Assembly (NCBI RefSeq): GCF_002242685.1 | Contig: NZ_NBIM01000001.1 | Span: 1,302,001 to 1,366,000, forward strand | DNA length: 64,000 nt | Reading direction: 5' to 3' | DNA from: Oceanimonas doudoroffii | Lineage (GTDB): Bacteria > Pseudomonadota > Gammaproteobacteria > Enterobacterales > Aeromonadaceae | In this document: positions 28,960 through 39,064 of the stretch, piece after piece | Numbering within the stretch: position 1 is the first letter of the stretch | How the letters are laid out: each line of letters begins with the position of its first letter | Notes under the pieces: model-generated | What the model saw: only the letters and a program-made list of their open reading frames with translations | Told to the model about the DNA's origin: nothing | Database searches by the model: none | Position numbers and translations under genes: made by a program

Positions 28960-29021
28960 CTGGGTGTGGTGTTCGAGTCCCGCCGGCATAAAAATACCAG
29001 AGCCGGGCACAATAGCACAGC

Positions 29022-29537
29022 TTAACGGGTGTTGATCACCAGTCGGTTGCTCTGCTTGACCTCTTCCATCACCACATAGGTTCGCGTGTCGTTCACACCG
29101 GGCAGTCGCAGCAGGGTCTCCCCCAGCAGCTTGCGGTAGGCAGACATGTCAGCCACCCGGGTTTTCAGCAGGTAGTCAAAATCCCCCGACACCAGGTGAC
29201 ACTCCTGGATTTCTTCCAGCTTCTGCACCGCGTCATTGAACTCGTCAAACACGTCCGGGGTGCCCCGGTTCAGGGTGATTTCCACGAACACCAGCAGTGA
29301 GGCGTCAAGAAACTGCGGGTTGAGAATGGCGGTATAGCCTTCGATGTATCCCTGCCGCTCCAGCCGACGTACCCGCTCCAGGCAGGGTGTGGGGCTCAGG
29401 CCCACCCGCTTGGACAACTCCACATTGGAGATACGGCCATCCTGTTGCAGTTCGTTAAGTATGTTGCGGTCGATGCGATCAAGCTCCTTGAGGGGGCGAT
29501 TGTTCGCATCCAATACTTCATCCATCCTTTGGCTCAT
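29022..29537 (-). CDS. lrp: Leucine-responsive regulatory protein
   Basis: Global feast/famine regulator of amino-acid metabolism. The core is nearly identical to E. coli Lrp: [19 protein letters not shown], helix-turn-helix [20 protein letters not shown], then the RAM ligand domain with [13 protein letters not shown] and [20 protein letters not shown]. From the ATG at 29537 it is 171 aa. An ATG at 29525 (167 aa, nearer the 164 of E. coli) is equally possible, because a GAG lies 7 bases before it and neither site is strong. Its neighbours trxB and ftsK match E. coli. It diverges from trxB across a long regulatory gap. Confidence 0.97.
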   Translation of the reverse strand: MSQRMDEVLDANNRPLKELDRIDRNILNELQQDGRISNVELSKRVGLSPTPCLERVRRLERQGYIEGYTAILNPQFLDASLLVFVEITLNRGTPDVFDEFNDAVQKLEEIQECHLVSGDFDYLLKTRVADMSAYRKLLGETLLRLPGVNDTRTYVVMEEVKQSNRLVINTR

Positions 29538-31087
<1,550 letters not shown>

Positions 31088-31127
31088 CACCGAACGCGGT
31101 CATCGCGGCTGCCTTTGGCTGAAAGAT

Positions 31128-31160
31128 AAAAACGGCGCTGTCTGCACAGCGCCGTTTTTT
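31128..31160. terminator. Bidirectional terminator between trxB and dauA
   Basis: AAAAACGGCGCTGT and ACAGCGCCGTTTTTTT form a strong stem around CTGC. It lies between convergent genes and shares its stem sequence with the terminator at 61709-61740. Confidence 0.9.
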
Positions 31161-31163
31161 TGC

Positions 31164-32906
31164 TCAGGCGGTGCGAGCCGGTGCCGGGCGGTGTTGCCGC
31201 ACATGGTCCAGCGCCTGCGGCAGGGTAGGATAAAAGGACAGCTCGCCATTCGCCGAAGCCAGGCCGGCGCGGACCAGGACTTGCCACGGCTGAAACGGCA
31301 GATCCGCCACTACCACCTTCATGCCTCTGCGGCCACACTCGCTCACAAAACGGCTCAACGCCGACAGGCCACCGGCGTCCAGTACCGGCACCGCATCCAT
31401 GCTCAGCACCACGCCATGATGATCACGGGTCAACAACGCCAGCTCACCAAACACCCTGTCGGCGGCGGCAAAAAACAGCGGCCCATTGATGCGGTATACC
31501 GCCCAGCCCACCGGCAAGGCCTCGGGCACCAGTCCCGTATGGTGGGAAATGTCGCTCACTCGAGTCATTTCGGCGATGTTTTTCACAAACAGTACCATGG
31601 CCATCAGCATGCCGGCGGTAATGGCGATCACCATGTCCAGGGCAATGGTCAGGGAAAAGCAGGTCAAAAATACCAACACATCGCCCCTGGGAGCGGTTTT
31701 AAACAAATGCACCGCCTTGTGCGCTTCGCTCATGTTCCAGGCCACCACCAGCAACAAGGCTGCCATGGCCGGCATGGGCAGATAGGCCAACCAACGGGCC
31801 AGCAACACCAACCCCGCCAGTACCACCAGGGCATGCACCATGGCCGCCACCGGTGACACTGCGCCGGCCCTGACATTAGCGGCCGAACGGGCAATGGCAG
31901 CGGTGGCGGGGATGCCACCAAAGAAGGGCACCATCAGGTTGCCAATGCCCTGCCCCAACAGCTCACTGTTGGCACTGTGGCGCTGACCGGTCATGCCGTC
32001 CAGCACCACGGCACACAGCAAGGATTCGATTGCCCCCAACATGGCAATGGCAAAGGCTCCCGGCAACAGTTCCTGCATCAATGCCCAGCTCACCCCGATG
32101 GCGTCACCATGGGGACCCGGCTGTTGCCAGGGCCAAACCAGGGCGGGCAGTACCGGCGGAATGCCCGCCCCCTGAGTGCCATCGGGCAGCAAATAGCTGA
32201 ACCGGCTGCTGATGGTGTCTATGGCCAGCCCCTGTTGATTCAGCCACGCCGCCGCCAGTCCGGCCAGCAACACTGCCGGCAGATGCGGGGGTACACCGGT
32301 GTTCAGGCGAGGCCAGAGCAGCATGATGGCCAGGGTAACCCCGGCCACCAGCAGGCTGGGCCAGTGCAGCTCCGGCAGATGCAAGGCCAGCGCTCCCAGC
32401 CGGGGCAGAAATGCCTCGGGCAGGCCGTCCACGGTCAGCCCGAAGAAGTCCTTCAGCTGCAAGCCGGCAATCACCACGGCAATGCCGGCGGTAAAGCCCA
32501 GAATCACCGGCTCGGGCATGTATTCCACCAGACGCCCCACGCGTAACAACGCCATCACGACCAGCAGAACACCGGCCATCAGGGTGGCCAGCAGCAGTCC
32601 GCCCAGGCCATGCTGTTGCGCAATGGGATAGAGGATCACCACAAAGGCGGCGGTCGGGCCGGAAATGCTCAGCCGGGAGCCGCCGGCAAGGGCGATAACA
32701 AAACCGCCAACAATGGCGGTATAAAGCCCATACTGGGGCGCCACACCACTGGCAATGGCCAGCGCCATGGCCAGGGGAATGGCGATAATGCCGACGCTGA
32801 TCCCGGCCAGCACATCCCTGAACAAATGCGTCCGGCCATATCCCCGGCAACTCTCTCTCAGCGCATGGCCGGGACGAAGGGAAAACAGGTGGGCACGGTG
32901 GGGCAT
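31164..32906 (-). CDS. dauA: SulP-family C4-dicarboxylate/anion transporter DauA
   Basis: The 580-aa protein is close to E. coli DauA (YchM), an aerobic C4-dicarboxylate transporter of the SulP family. It has SulP membrane helices over about 30-440, with the hallmark IPLAMALAIASGVAPQYGLYTA and SRLSISGPTAAFVV, then AMLGAIESLLCAVVLDGMTG and FFGGIPATAAIARSAANVR, and a cytoplasmic STAS domain (about 455-565) with GPLFFAAADRVF and DAVPVLDAGG. The ATG at 32906 has GGAG 7 bases upstream. Substrate is by homology only; sulfate or bicarbonate are alternatives. It converges on trxB and diverges from the RHH gene. Confidence 0.88.
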   Translation of the reverse strand: MPHRAHLFSLRPGHALRESCRGYGRTHLFRDVLAGISVGIIAIPLAMALAIASGVAPQYGLYTAIVGGFVIALAGGSRLSISGPTAAFVVILYPIAQQHGLGGLLLATLMAGVLLVVMALLRVGRLVEYMPEPVILGFTAGIAVVIAGLQLKDFFGLTVDGLPEAFLPRLGALALHLPELHWPSLLVAGVTLAIMLLWPRLNTGVPPHLPAVLLAGLAAAWLNQQGLAIDTISSRFSYLLPDGTQGAGIPPVLPALVWPWQQPGPHGDAIGVSWALMQELLPGAFAIAMLGAIESLLCAVVLDGMTGQRHSANSELLGQGIGNLMVPFFGGIPATAAIARSAANVRAGAVSPVAAMVHALVVLAGLVLLARWLAYLPMPAMAALLLVVAWNMSEAHKAVHLFKTAPRGDVLVFLTCFSLTIALDMVIAITAGMLMAMVLFVKNIAEMTRVSDISHHTGLVPEALPVGWAVYRINGPLFFAAADRVFGELALLTRDHHGVVLSMDAVPVLDAGGLSALSRFVSECGRRGMKVVVADLPFQPWQVLVRAGLASANGELSFYPTLPQALDHVRQHRPAPARTA

Positions 32907-32966
32907 GGCGGGCTCCGGTAACAGGTTGAAACATGAGCGGATATTCAGTGTAGGCGCGTCTGCAAC

Positions 32967-32999
32967 ACATTCAATGTTAATATGATTAACATGTGATGT
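32967..32999. promoter_or_regulatory. Palindromic operator candidate between dauA and the RHH gene
   Basis: ATGTTAAT, three bases, ATTAACAT (32974-32992) is a perfect 8-bp dyad. It is flanked at matching 3-base distances by ACAT (32967-32970) and ATGT (32996-32999), extending the symmetry to 33 bp. It ends 14 bases before the RHH start and 61 bases before dauA, so a dimer bound here could control both. Confidence 0.6.
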
Positions 33000-33013
33000 A
33001 CGCTGGAGGTTAT

Positions 33014-33184
33014 ATGGAACACCGTACCGCCCGACTGACCCTGCTTATCGACCCGCGCAAAAAGGCGCTGTTTGAACAACTTTGCGCCGAAGAAGACGTC
33101 ACCCCGTCCCAGAAGGTGCGGCAGTTCATTCGTGAGTATATCGAGCAGAAGGCCGGTGAAGACTGGCACGCGTCTTCATCCTGA
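33014..33184 (+). CDS. Small ribbon-helix-helix-like protein
   Basis: A 56-aa protein starting at the ATG at 33014, 4 bases after GGAGG. The pattern fits one ribbon-helix-helix DNA-binding domain: a beta strand RLTLLID near residues 5-11, helix KKALFEQLCAEED, the turn VTPSQ and helix KVRQFIREYIEQKAG. This fold dimerises through the strand, which reads half-sites in the major groove. A perfect palindrome just upstream suggests autoregulation. It is 9 bases before aat, so the two are probably cotranscribed. I do not know a named family for it, and no toxin gene is beside it, so an antitoxin role is unlikely. Confidence 0.7.
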   Translation: MEHRTARLTLLIDPRKKALFEQLCAEEDVTPSQKVRQFIREYIEQKAGEDWHASSS

Positions 33185-33193
33185 ACCGGAGCC

Positions 33194-33898
33194 ATGACCA
33201 TGTATCTGACGCAACTGGATCACCGGCTGTGGTTTCCCGAGCCGGACCTGGCCCTGGCCGATCCCGAGGGCCTGCTGGCGGTGGGCGGCGATCTGAGTCC
33301 CGAGCGGCTGCTGCTGGCCTACCGCATGGGCATTTTTCCCTGGTTTGACGAGTCTCAGCCGCCGCTGTGGTGGTCGCCCAACCCTCGTGCCGTATTGGTG
33401 CCCGCCGAGCTGCATGTCAGCCGCAGCCTGGCCAAACTGGCACGCCAGCAACGCTACCGGCTGACGGTGAACCACGCCTTTGAGGCGGTCATTCGCCACT
33501 GCCGCGAGCTGCGTGAAAGCGGCCCCGGCACCTGGATCACGCCGGATATCGAGCGCAACTACTGCCAGCTGCACCACCTGGGCCATGCCCATTCGCTGGA
33601 AGTATGGGACCAGCACCGGCTGGTGGCCGGGCTCTACGGCATTGGTCTGGGCCGGCTGTTTTGCGGTGAGTCCATGTTTCACCTGGTCAGCAACGGCTCC
33701 AAGCTGGCCATGCTGGCCCTGTGCCGCCATTTTGCCGCTCACGGCGGTGAGCTGATCGACTGCCAGCTGCCCAATCCGCACCTGCAAAGCCTGGGCGTGG
33801 TGAGCTGGCCCAGATCCCGCTTTCTGCATAAACTCAAAGGGCTGCAACATCCGTCCATGTCCGCCACCTGCTGGCAACCAACCGAGCTGAGCCTATGA
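33194..33898 (+). CDS. aat: Leucyl/phenylalanyl-tRNA-protein transferase
   Basis: Adds Leu or Phe to proteins with N-terminal Arg or Lys, making primary N-degrons for ClpS-ClpAP. The 234-aa protein has the family core: FPEPDLALADPEGLLAVGGDL, FPWFDESQPPLWWSPNPRAVL, ITPDIERNYCQLHHLGHAHSLEVW and GRLFCGESMFHLVSNGSKLA. The start is ATG 33194. A second ATG at 33200 is better spaced from the GGAG and may be the true start. It overlaps bpt by 4 bases. Confidence 0.97.
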   Translation: MTMYLTQLDHRLWFPEPDLALADPEGLLAVGGDLSPERLLLAYRMGIFPWFDESQPPLWWSPNPRAVLVPAELHVSRSLAKLARQQRYRLTVNHAFEAVIRHCRELRESGPGTWITPDIERNYCQLHHLGHAHSLEVWDQHRLVAGLYGIGLGRLFCGESMFHLVSNGSKLAMLALCRHFAAHGGELIDCQLPNPHLQSLGVVSWPRSRFLHKLKGLQHPSMSATCWQPTELSL

Positions 33899-34599
33899 GG
33901 GAAGTCAATCTGAAGGTGGGGCTGACCCCCAAACACCCCTGCAGTTACCTGCCGGGCCGACTGGAGCAGTTGCTGGTGCTGCTCGACCGCGAGCTGCTCT
34001 GCCCGGAAGGCTATGAACAACTGCTGTCGGCGGGCTTTCGCCGCAGCGGCTCCGATATCTACCGGCCCCGCTGTCAGGCCTGCCAGGCCTGCGAGTCGTT
34101 GCGAATTCCGGTATCCGACTTTATGCCGGGTCGCAGCCAGAAACGCATTTTGCGCAAAAACCGGGATCTCGACATACGCCTCAGCCAGCAGGACAAACCG
34201 GAATACTTCGAACTATACCAGCGCTATATCAGTTGCCGGCACCAGGACGGCAGCATGTATCCGGCCAGCCACCAGCAGTACGACGGCTTTTTGCTGTGTC
34301 AGTGGCTACCGCCGGCCTTTCTGGAAATCCACGCCGGTGAGCGGCTGATCGCAGTGGCGGTCATCGACATACTGAGCCACTCCCTCAGTGCCATGTATAC
34401 CTTCTACGACCCGAAGGAAGAGCGGCGCTCTTTGGGCAGCTTTGCCATTCTCTGTCAGATTCAGCTGGCTCAAAAGCTGAACAAGCAATGGCTGTATCTG
34501 GGCTACCAGGTCGACGGCTGCCGCAAGATGAACTATAAGCAACGTTTTCGCCCCCACGAACGGCTGGTTGGCGGCCATTGGCGGGCGATGAAAGACTGA
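33895..34599 (+). CDS. bpt: Aspartate/glutamate leucyltransferase (Bpt/ATE family)
   Basis: Transfers Leu from tRNA to N-terminal Asp or Glu, giving bacterial N-degrons. It belongs to the arginyltransferase-like family. The 234-aa protein has HPCSYLPGR near the N-terminus, the cysteine motif CQACQAC in YRPRCQACQACESLRIPV, KRILRKNRD, and the C-terminal SLGSFAILCQIQLA, YLGYQVDGCRKMNYKQRFRPHE. The ATG overlaps the aat stop, so the two transferases are translationally coupled. E. coli lacks this gene; vibrios and pseudomonads have it. Confidence 0.95.
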   Translation: MREVNLKVGLTPKHPCSYLPGRLEQLLVLLDRELLCPEGYEQLLSAGFRRSGSDIYRPRCQACQACESLRIPVSDFMPGRSQKRILRKNRDLDIRLSQQDKPEYFELYQRYISCRHQDGSMYPASHQQYDGFLLCQWLPPAFLEIHAGERLIAVAVIDILSHSLSAMYTFYDPKEERRSLGSFAILCQIQLAQKLNKQWLYLGYQVDGCRKMNYKQRFRPHERLVGGHWRAMKD

Positions 34600-34607
34600 G
34601 CATAAAC

Positions 34608-34636
34608 TTTACACTGAATGCGAAATCCGGCATGAT
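34608..34636 (+). promoter_or_regulatory. Sigma-70 promoter of infA
   Basis: TTTACA (34608-34613), 17-base spacer, CATGAT (34631-34636), between bpt and infA. Confidence 0.5.
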
Positions 34637-34662
34637 CCCTGCCGTTTTATTGCCTGCGTTAA

Positions 34663-34893
<231 letters not shown>

Positions 34894-34938
34894 GTCGTCA
34901 CTCCCCGTTTCGGTTGAGGCAACAGGCTTAACAGCCAG

Positions 34939-34954
34939 GGGCGAAGCTTCGCCC
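34939..34954. repeat. 16-bp perfect palindrome after infA
   Basis: GGGCGAAGCTTCGCCC, 45 bases after the infA stop, followed by TTCATC. It could act as a weak infA terminator, although with no spare bases the loop would have to open part of the stem. Confidence 0.4.
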
Positions 34955-34995
34955 TTCATCGCCAGGCACTGCTCCGTTTTCGTTGGAAGAAAAAA

Positions 34996-35023
34996 TGCCC
35001 GGCGCCGTAAACGGCGCCGGGCA
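34996..35023 (-). terminator. Intrinsic terminator of clpA
   Basis: 13-bp stem TGCCCGGCGCCGT / ACGGCGCCGGGCA around AA. Minus-strand reading ends in ATTTTTTC, 21 bases after the clpA stop. Confidence 0.85.
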
Positions 35024-35043
35024 TGTTGCCTTTCATTACCGGC

Positions 35044-37299
35044 TCAGTGCGCCAGGGACGCCTCCGACTGAAACTCGAAGTGCAACTGCTCGTTGCGCAA
35101 CGTCACCCGAACCACACCGCCGCCGACCAGCTCGCCAAATAGCAGCTCGTTGGCCAGGGGCTTTTTCAGCTGTTCCTGAATGACCCGGCCCATGGGGCGG
35201 GCACCCATTGACTTGTCATAGCCCTTTTCCGCCAGCCAGTGGCGAGCCTGCTCGCTGACCTCCAGTGACACCCCCTTGGCATCCAGCTGGGCCTGCAACT
35301 CCACAATGAACTTGTCCACCACTCGGTGAATAATGTCCATATTGAGGTGGTTGAACCAGATGATATGGTCCAGCCGGTTACGGAACTCAGGGGCAAAGGT
35401 GCGGTTGATTTCGGTCATGGCATCATGGCTGTGATCCTGTTGCTGGAAACCGATGGACTTGCGCACGGTTTCCTGCACCCCGGCGTTGGTAGTCATCACC
35501 AGGATCACATTGCGGAAGTCCGCCTTGCGGCCGTTGTTGTCGGTCAGGGTGCCGTTGTCCATCACCTGCAGCAGAATGTTGAACACATCCGGGTGCGCCT
35601 TTTCGATCTCGTCCAGCAGCAGTACCGCATGAGGATGCTTGATCACCGCATCGGTCAGCAGGCCGCCCTGGTCAAACCCCACGTAACCCGGAGGCGCCCC
35701 AATCAGTCGGGACACCGTGTGGGCTTCCATGTACTCGGACATGTCAAAACGAATCAGCTCAATGCCGAGAATGCGCGCCAGCTGCTGGGTCACCTCGGTC
35801 TTGCCCACCCCGGTGGGGCCGGCAAACAGGAAGGAGCCGATGGGGCGCTTCTCGTTGCCCAGGCCGGCACGGCTGAGGCGAATGGAGTCGGTCAGCACTG
35901 AGATGGCCTTGTCCTGACCAAACACCACCATTTTCAGGTTGGGCTCCAGGTTCTTCAGCGCCTCCTTGTCGGAGCTGGATACGGACTTCTCCGGAATGCG
36001 GGCGATCTTGGCAACAATGGCTTCAATGTCACCCACCCCTATGGTCTTCTTGCGCTTGGACGGCGGCATCATGCGGATCTGGGCGCCGGCCTCGTCGATG
36101 ACATCGATGGCCTTGTCCGGCAGGTGCCGGTCATTGATGTACTTGGCCGACAGCTCGGCCGCGGCCCGCAATGCCTTGGTGGTATAACGCACATCATGAT
36201 GCGACTCGTAGCGGCTTTTCAGCCCCTGCAGAATGCGGGCGGTGTCGTCCACCGACGGCTCGAGAATATCAATCTTCTGAAAACGCCGGGCCAGGGCCCT
36301 GTCCTTTTCAAAGATCTGGCTGTATTCCTGATAGGTGGTGGAGCCTACACAACGGATCTGGCCACTGGACAGCAGCGGTTTCAGCAGATTGGCGGCATCC
36401 AGCTGGCCGCCGGAAGCGGCGCCGGCACCGATGATGGTGTGAATTTCATCGATAAACAGAATGGCACCTTTCTGTTTCTCAAACTGCTTGAGCACCGCCT
36501 TGAAGCGTTTTTCAAAGTCGCCCCTGTACTTGGTACCCGCCAGCAGGGAGCCCATGTCGAGGGAGTAAATGGTGCTGTCGGCAATAATTTCCGGCACGTC
36601 GTTGTGTACAATGCGGTAGGCCAGCCCCTCGGCGATGGCGGTCTTGCCCACTCCGGCTTCACCCACCAGCAGCGGGTTGTTCTTGCGCCGGCGGCACAAC
36701 ACCTGAATGGTGCGGTTCAGTTCCTGATCCCGACCGATCAGCGGATCGATACGTCCGTCCTTGACCCATTGGTTAAGGTTGATGACAAAGCCTTCGGTCT
36801 GGTTGCTGGCCGCCTCATCGTTGTGCTCTTCCTGACGGGATGACGAGGCGTCTTCCTGTTCGCCGTCCTTGCGGACGCCATGGGAAAGAAAATTGACCAC
36901 GTCGAGCCGGCCCACGCCGACCTTTTTCAGCAGATAGGCGGCCTGGGACTCCTGCTCGCTGAAGATGGCCACCAGCACGTTGGCGCCGGTAACCTCGGCG
37001 TTGCCCGAGGACTGCACATGAAACACGGCTCGCTGCAGCACCCGCTGAAAGCCCAGGGTAGGCTGGGTTTCGAGATCATCATCGCCCACCGGAATCAGCG
37101 GCGTGGTCTGTTCAATAAAGCTGCGGGTTTCCCGCTGCAACAGCTCCAGATCGGCGCCACAGGCCTGCAACGCTTCCTTCGCCGCGGGGTTTTCCAGCAA
37201 CGCCAGCAACAGGTGCTCCACCGTCATGAACTCATGGCGGGATCGACGGGCATCGTTGAAGGCATCATTCAACGTGCTCTCAAGATCTTTGTTCAACAT
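35044..37299 (-). CDS. clpA: ClpA, ATPase subunit of the ClpAP protease
   Basis: AAA+ unfoldase that feeds substrates, including N-degron and ssrA-tagged proteins, to ClpP. The ATG at 37299, 6 bases after GGGAGG, gives 751 aa. A GTG two codons earlier overlaps the ribosome-binding site. The N domain (1-140) is followed by D1 with Walker A GEAGVGKT and ILFIDEIHTIIGAG, and D2 with GPTGVGKT and VLLLDEIEKAHPDVFN. The ClpP-contacting IGF-type loop is in the usual place (KSIGFQQQDHS). It lies 49 bases after clpS, the same order as E. coli. Confidence 0.98.
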   Translation of the reverse strand: MLNKDLESTLNDAFNDARRSRHEFMTVEHLLLALLENPAAKEALQACGADLELLQRETRSFIEQTTPLIPVGDDDLETQPTLGFQRVLQRAVFHVQSSGNAEVTGANVLVAIFSEQESQAAYLLKKVGVGRLDVVNFLSHGVRKDGEQEDASSSRQEEHNDEAASNQTEGFVINLNQWVKDGRIDPLIGRDQELNRTIQVLCRRRKNNPLLVGEAGVGKTAIAEGLAYRIVHNDVPEIIADSTIYSLDMGSLLAGTKYRGDFEKRFKAVLKQFEKQKGAILFIDEIHTIIGAGAASGGQLDAANLLKPLLSSGQIRCVGSTTYQEYSQIFEKDRALARRFQKIDILEPSVDDTARILQGLKSRYESHHDVRYTTKALRAAAELSAKYINDRHLPDKAIDVIDEAGAQIRMMPPSKRKKTIGVGDIEAIVAKIARIPEKSVSSSDKEALKNLEPNLKMVVFGQDKAISVLTDSIRLSRAGLGNEKRPIGSFLFAGPTGVGKTEVTQQLARILGIELIRFDMSEYMEAHTVSRLIGAPPGYVGFDQGGLLTDAVIKHPHAVLLLDEIEKAHPDVFNILLQVMDNGTLTDNNGRKADFRNVILVMTTNAGVQETVRKSIGFQQQDHSHDAMTEINRTFAPEFRNRLDHIIWFNHLNMDIIHRVVDKFIVELQAQLDAKGVSLEVSEQARHWLAEKGYDKSMGARPMGRVIQEQLKKPLANELLFGELVGGGVVRVTLRNEQLHFEFQSEASLAH

Positions 37300-37348
37300 A
37301 GGCACCTCCCCTAAGAAACTCCGGTCACCCTTTTGCTCGGGTCATGTC

Positions 37349-37666
37349 TTACGCCTGCTCCATGGTGCACAACAACGGGTGTTCGTGCGTACGGGCAAAC
37401 TTGTTTACTTGCGCAACCTTGGTTTCCGCAATCTCTGCGGTAAACAGTCCGCAAACCCCCTTCCCCTGGTAATGTACCGCCAGCATGACCTCGGTGGCCT
37501 TGTCGACGTCCATGGCGAAAAATCGCTGCAGTACTTCCACTACAAAATCCATGGGGGTGTAATCGTCATTATTCAAGATAACCTTGTACATAGGAGGGGG
37601 CTGCAACGCAGTTTCTTCCGCCTCCCTTACCTGCTCCTCGACGGTCTGCTGTGTTCTTCTGCCCAT
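37349..37666 (-). CDS. clpS: ClpS, N-degron adaptor of ClpA
   Basis: Binds N-terminal Leu, Phe, Trp or Tyr and hands the protein to ClpA. The 105-aa protein has a flexible N-terminal tail (1-25) and the core [26 protein letters not shown], with the NDD and DYTPM pocket residues, [19 protein letters not shown] and a C-terminal LLCTMEQA. It is followed by clpA. With aat and bpt nearby, the whole leucine N-degron pathway except ClpP is present here. Confidence 0.97.
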   Translation of the reverse strand: MGRRTQQTVEEQVREAEETALQPPPMYKVILNNDDYTPMDFVVEVLQRFFAMDVDKATEVMLAVHYQGKGVCGLFTAEIAETKVAQVNKFARTHEHPLLCTMEQA

Positions 37667-38079
37667 ATAATTACTCTAAATCACGGTGTTGGATCCTGCT
37701 ACAGCGGAACGGCATTTGGCCTTGTTTCAGACTGTGGCTGTGATCTGCGCCGAATGTTTTGGTGTCGCCCGAAGCCATCATGTCGACCACCACGGCAACC
37801 ACTCCCGTCTTTCACCCTACCGCCTGGACCGGGGCTGTCAACACATCCTCGGGGTCATGCGGAAAGACTGGCAAAACGGGACACTTTCGCAAAAAGCCTC
37901 TCGCTCCCCCCTTGACTCCCCCACCGGTTGCACTAGAGTGAGTAGTGGCAATCGGTGGTAGTTTCGTTCGAAGCTTACTGCGAGCGGTTTCATTCGGCGA
38001 TAAATCAACGCCAGTTATAATGGGCCGCAGCCAGTTTCTCAATGTTGTTTAGGATGTTTGAGTAAAAGGACGCACGAGT
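37667..38079. other. 413-base clpS-cspD intergenic region
   Basis: Divergent promoter region. The right part has a sigma-70-like promoter and a long untranslated leader of about 130 bases before cspD. Two rightward frames (37686-37961 and 37759-37941) lack family similarity and good ribosome-binding sites and look like chance. No RNA gene or strong repeat was found. Confidence 0.45.
37912..37939 (+). promoter_or_regulatory. Candidate cspD promoter
   Basis: TTGACT (37912-37917), 16-base spacer, TAGAGT (37934-37939). If used, transcripts would have a leader of about 130 bases, which suits cold-shock family genes that are regulated through long 5' leaders. Confidence 0.45.
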
Positions 38080-38295
38080 ATGACAACCGGAACGGTTAAA
38101 TGGTTTAACAACGCCAAAGGGTTTGGTTTTATCTGTCCGACGGAAGGGGGCGAAGATGTCTTCGCGCACTTTTCCACCATCAAGATGGAGGGCTATCGTA
38201 CCCTGAAAGCAGGCCAGGTCGTTCGATACGAAACAGAAAAAGGCCCCAAAGGCAACCATGCGGTAAGCATTGAGCCTGCAGGAGAGCCGGCATAA
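38080..38295 (+). CDS. cspD: Cold-shock-domain protein CspD
   Basis: Single-stranded nucleic-acid-binding protein. E. coli CspD is induced in stationary phase and inhibits replication. The 71-aa sequence has the RNP-1 motif KGFGFI and the RNP-2-equivalent DVFAHFS, in a cold-shock barrel beginning TGTVKWFNNAKGFGFICP. NNAKGFGFICP and MEGYRTLKAGQ distinguish CspD from CspA-type proteins. Divergent placement next to clpS-clpA matches E. coli. Confidence 0.95.
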   Translation: MTTGTVKWFNNAKGFGFICPTEGGEDVFAHFSTIKMEGYRTLKAGQVVRYETEKGPKGNHAVSIEPAGEPA

Positions 38296-38325
38296 TAAAG
38301 CACGGGATGGTACCCCATCCTTCTG

Positions 38326-38354
38326 AAAAGAGGCGCCAACAGGCGCCTCTTTTT
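38326..38354. terminator. Bidirectional terminator after cspD
   Basis: AAAAGAGGCGCC and GGCGCCTCTTTTT form a 12-bp stem around a 4-base loop, between convergent cspD and the VTT-domain gene. Confidence 0.9.
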
Positions 38355-38365
38355 CGTTTTGTGGC

Positions 38366-38959
38366 TCAGTCGTTCAACCAGAAGCTCAGCCCAAATCCCA
38401 GCAAGGCCAGCCCCAGCAGTGCCAGCCCCAGCGGGCGGGCATGATGGCGCCACAACCGCAGCGCCTGTTTGCCGGTCAGCCGCACCAGCAAGGCCAGGCC
38501 GTAATAGCGAATGCCCCGGCCTATGGCCGATGCCAGCATAAACAGGCCCAGCGGATAATCGCCGGCGCCGGCGGCCAGCATGGCCACCTGAAAGGGCACC
38601 GGCGTAACCGCCACCGTCAGAATGGCCATAAACCCCCGCTCGGCGAGCTGCCGGGAGAAGTCATCAAACTGTTCGGCACTGCCCAGAGGGGTCAGCAGAG
38701 AATGATCCAGGCTGTCAAACAACCAGGCACCGGCACCGTACCCCAGCAACGCGCCGCACAGGCAACCGGCCAGGGTCACCCCGGCCAGCAGCCACAACCG
38801 CTGTCGTTCAATCAGCAACAACGGGATCAGCACCAGCTCCAGGGGCACCGGCAGCATCAGCGCCTCCAGCAACGACAGCACAAACAACAGTGGCAACAGC
38901 CAGAATGAACCGGTGAAACGCCGAATCCAGGCCGGCAGCGCATTGTCGGGTTGAGTCAT
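38366..38959 (-). CDS. VTT-domain (DedA/YqaA-like) membrane protein
   Basis: The ATG at 38959, with GGAG 7 bases upstream, gives 197 aa with about five hydrophobic segments. The VTT (SNARE-associated) pattern is visible in ALMLPVPLELVLIPLL, the Gly-rich GALLGYGAGAWLFD, and TPVPFQVAMLAAGAGDYPLGLFMLASAIGRGIRYYG, resembling YqaA-type proteins. Members are proposed lipid or ion transporters. The substrate here is unknown. An in-frame extension upstream to 39040 overlaps the glnD promoter region and is not used. It is divergent from glnD. Confidence 0.75.
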   Translation of the reverse strand: MTQPDNALPAWIRRFTGSFWLLPLLFVLSLLEALMLPVPLELVLIPLLLIERQRLWLLAGVTLAGCLCGALLGYGAGAWLFDSLDHSLLTPLGSAEQFDDFSRQLAERGFMAILTVAVTPVPFQVAMLAAGAGDYPLGLFMLASAIGRGIRYYGLALLVRLTGKQALRLWRHHARPLGLALLGLALLGFGLSFWLND

Positions 38960-39064
38960 GATGGCTCCGCAAACGGTTGACACAAGCTTCGGGCCGGCGT
39001 GCTTTTCCCGGCTCACGGGCTCTGTTAACTTAAACAACACCAGCCCAAAAAGGAAATCGCCCCC

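Noticed and set aside
37686..37961. 91-codon frame in the clpS-cspD gap
   Set aside because: No ribosome-binding site or family match, and it overlaps the likely cspD promoter.
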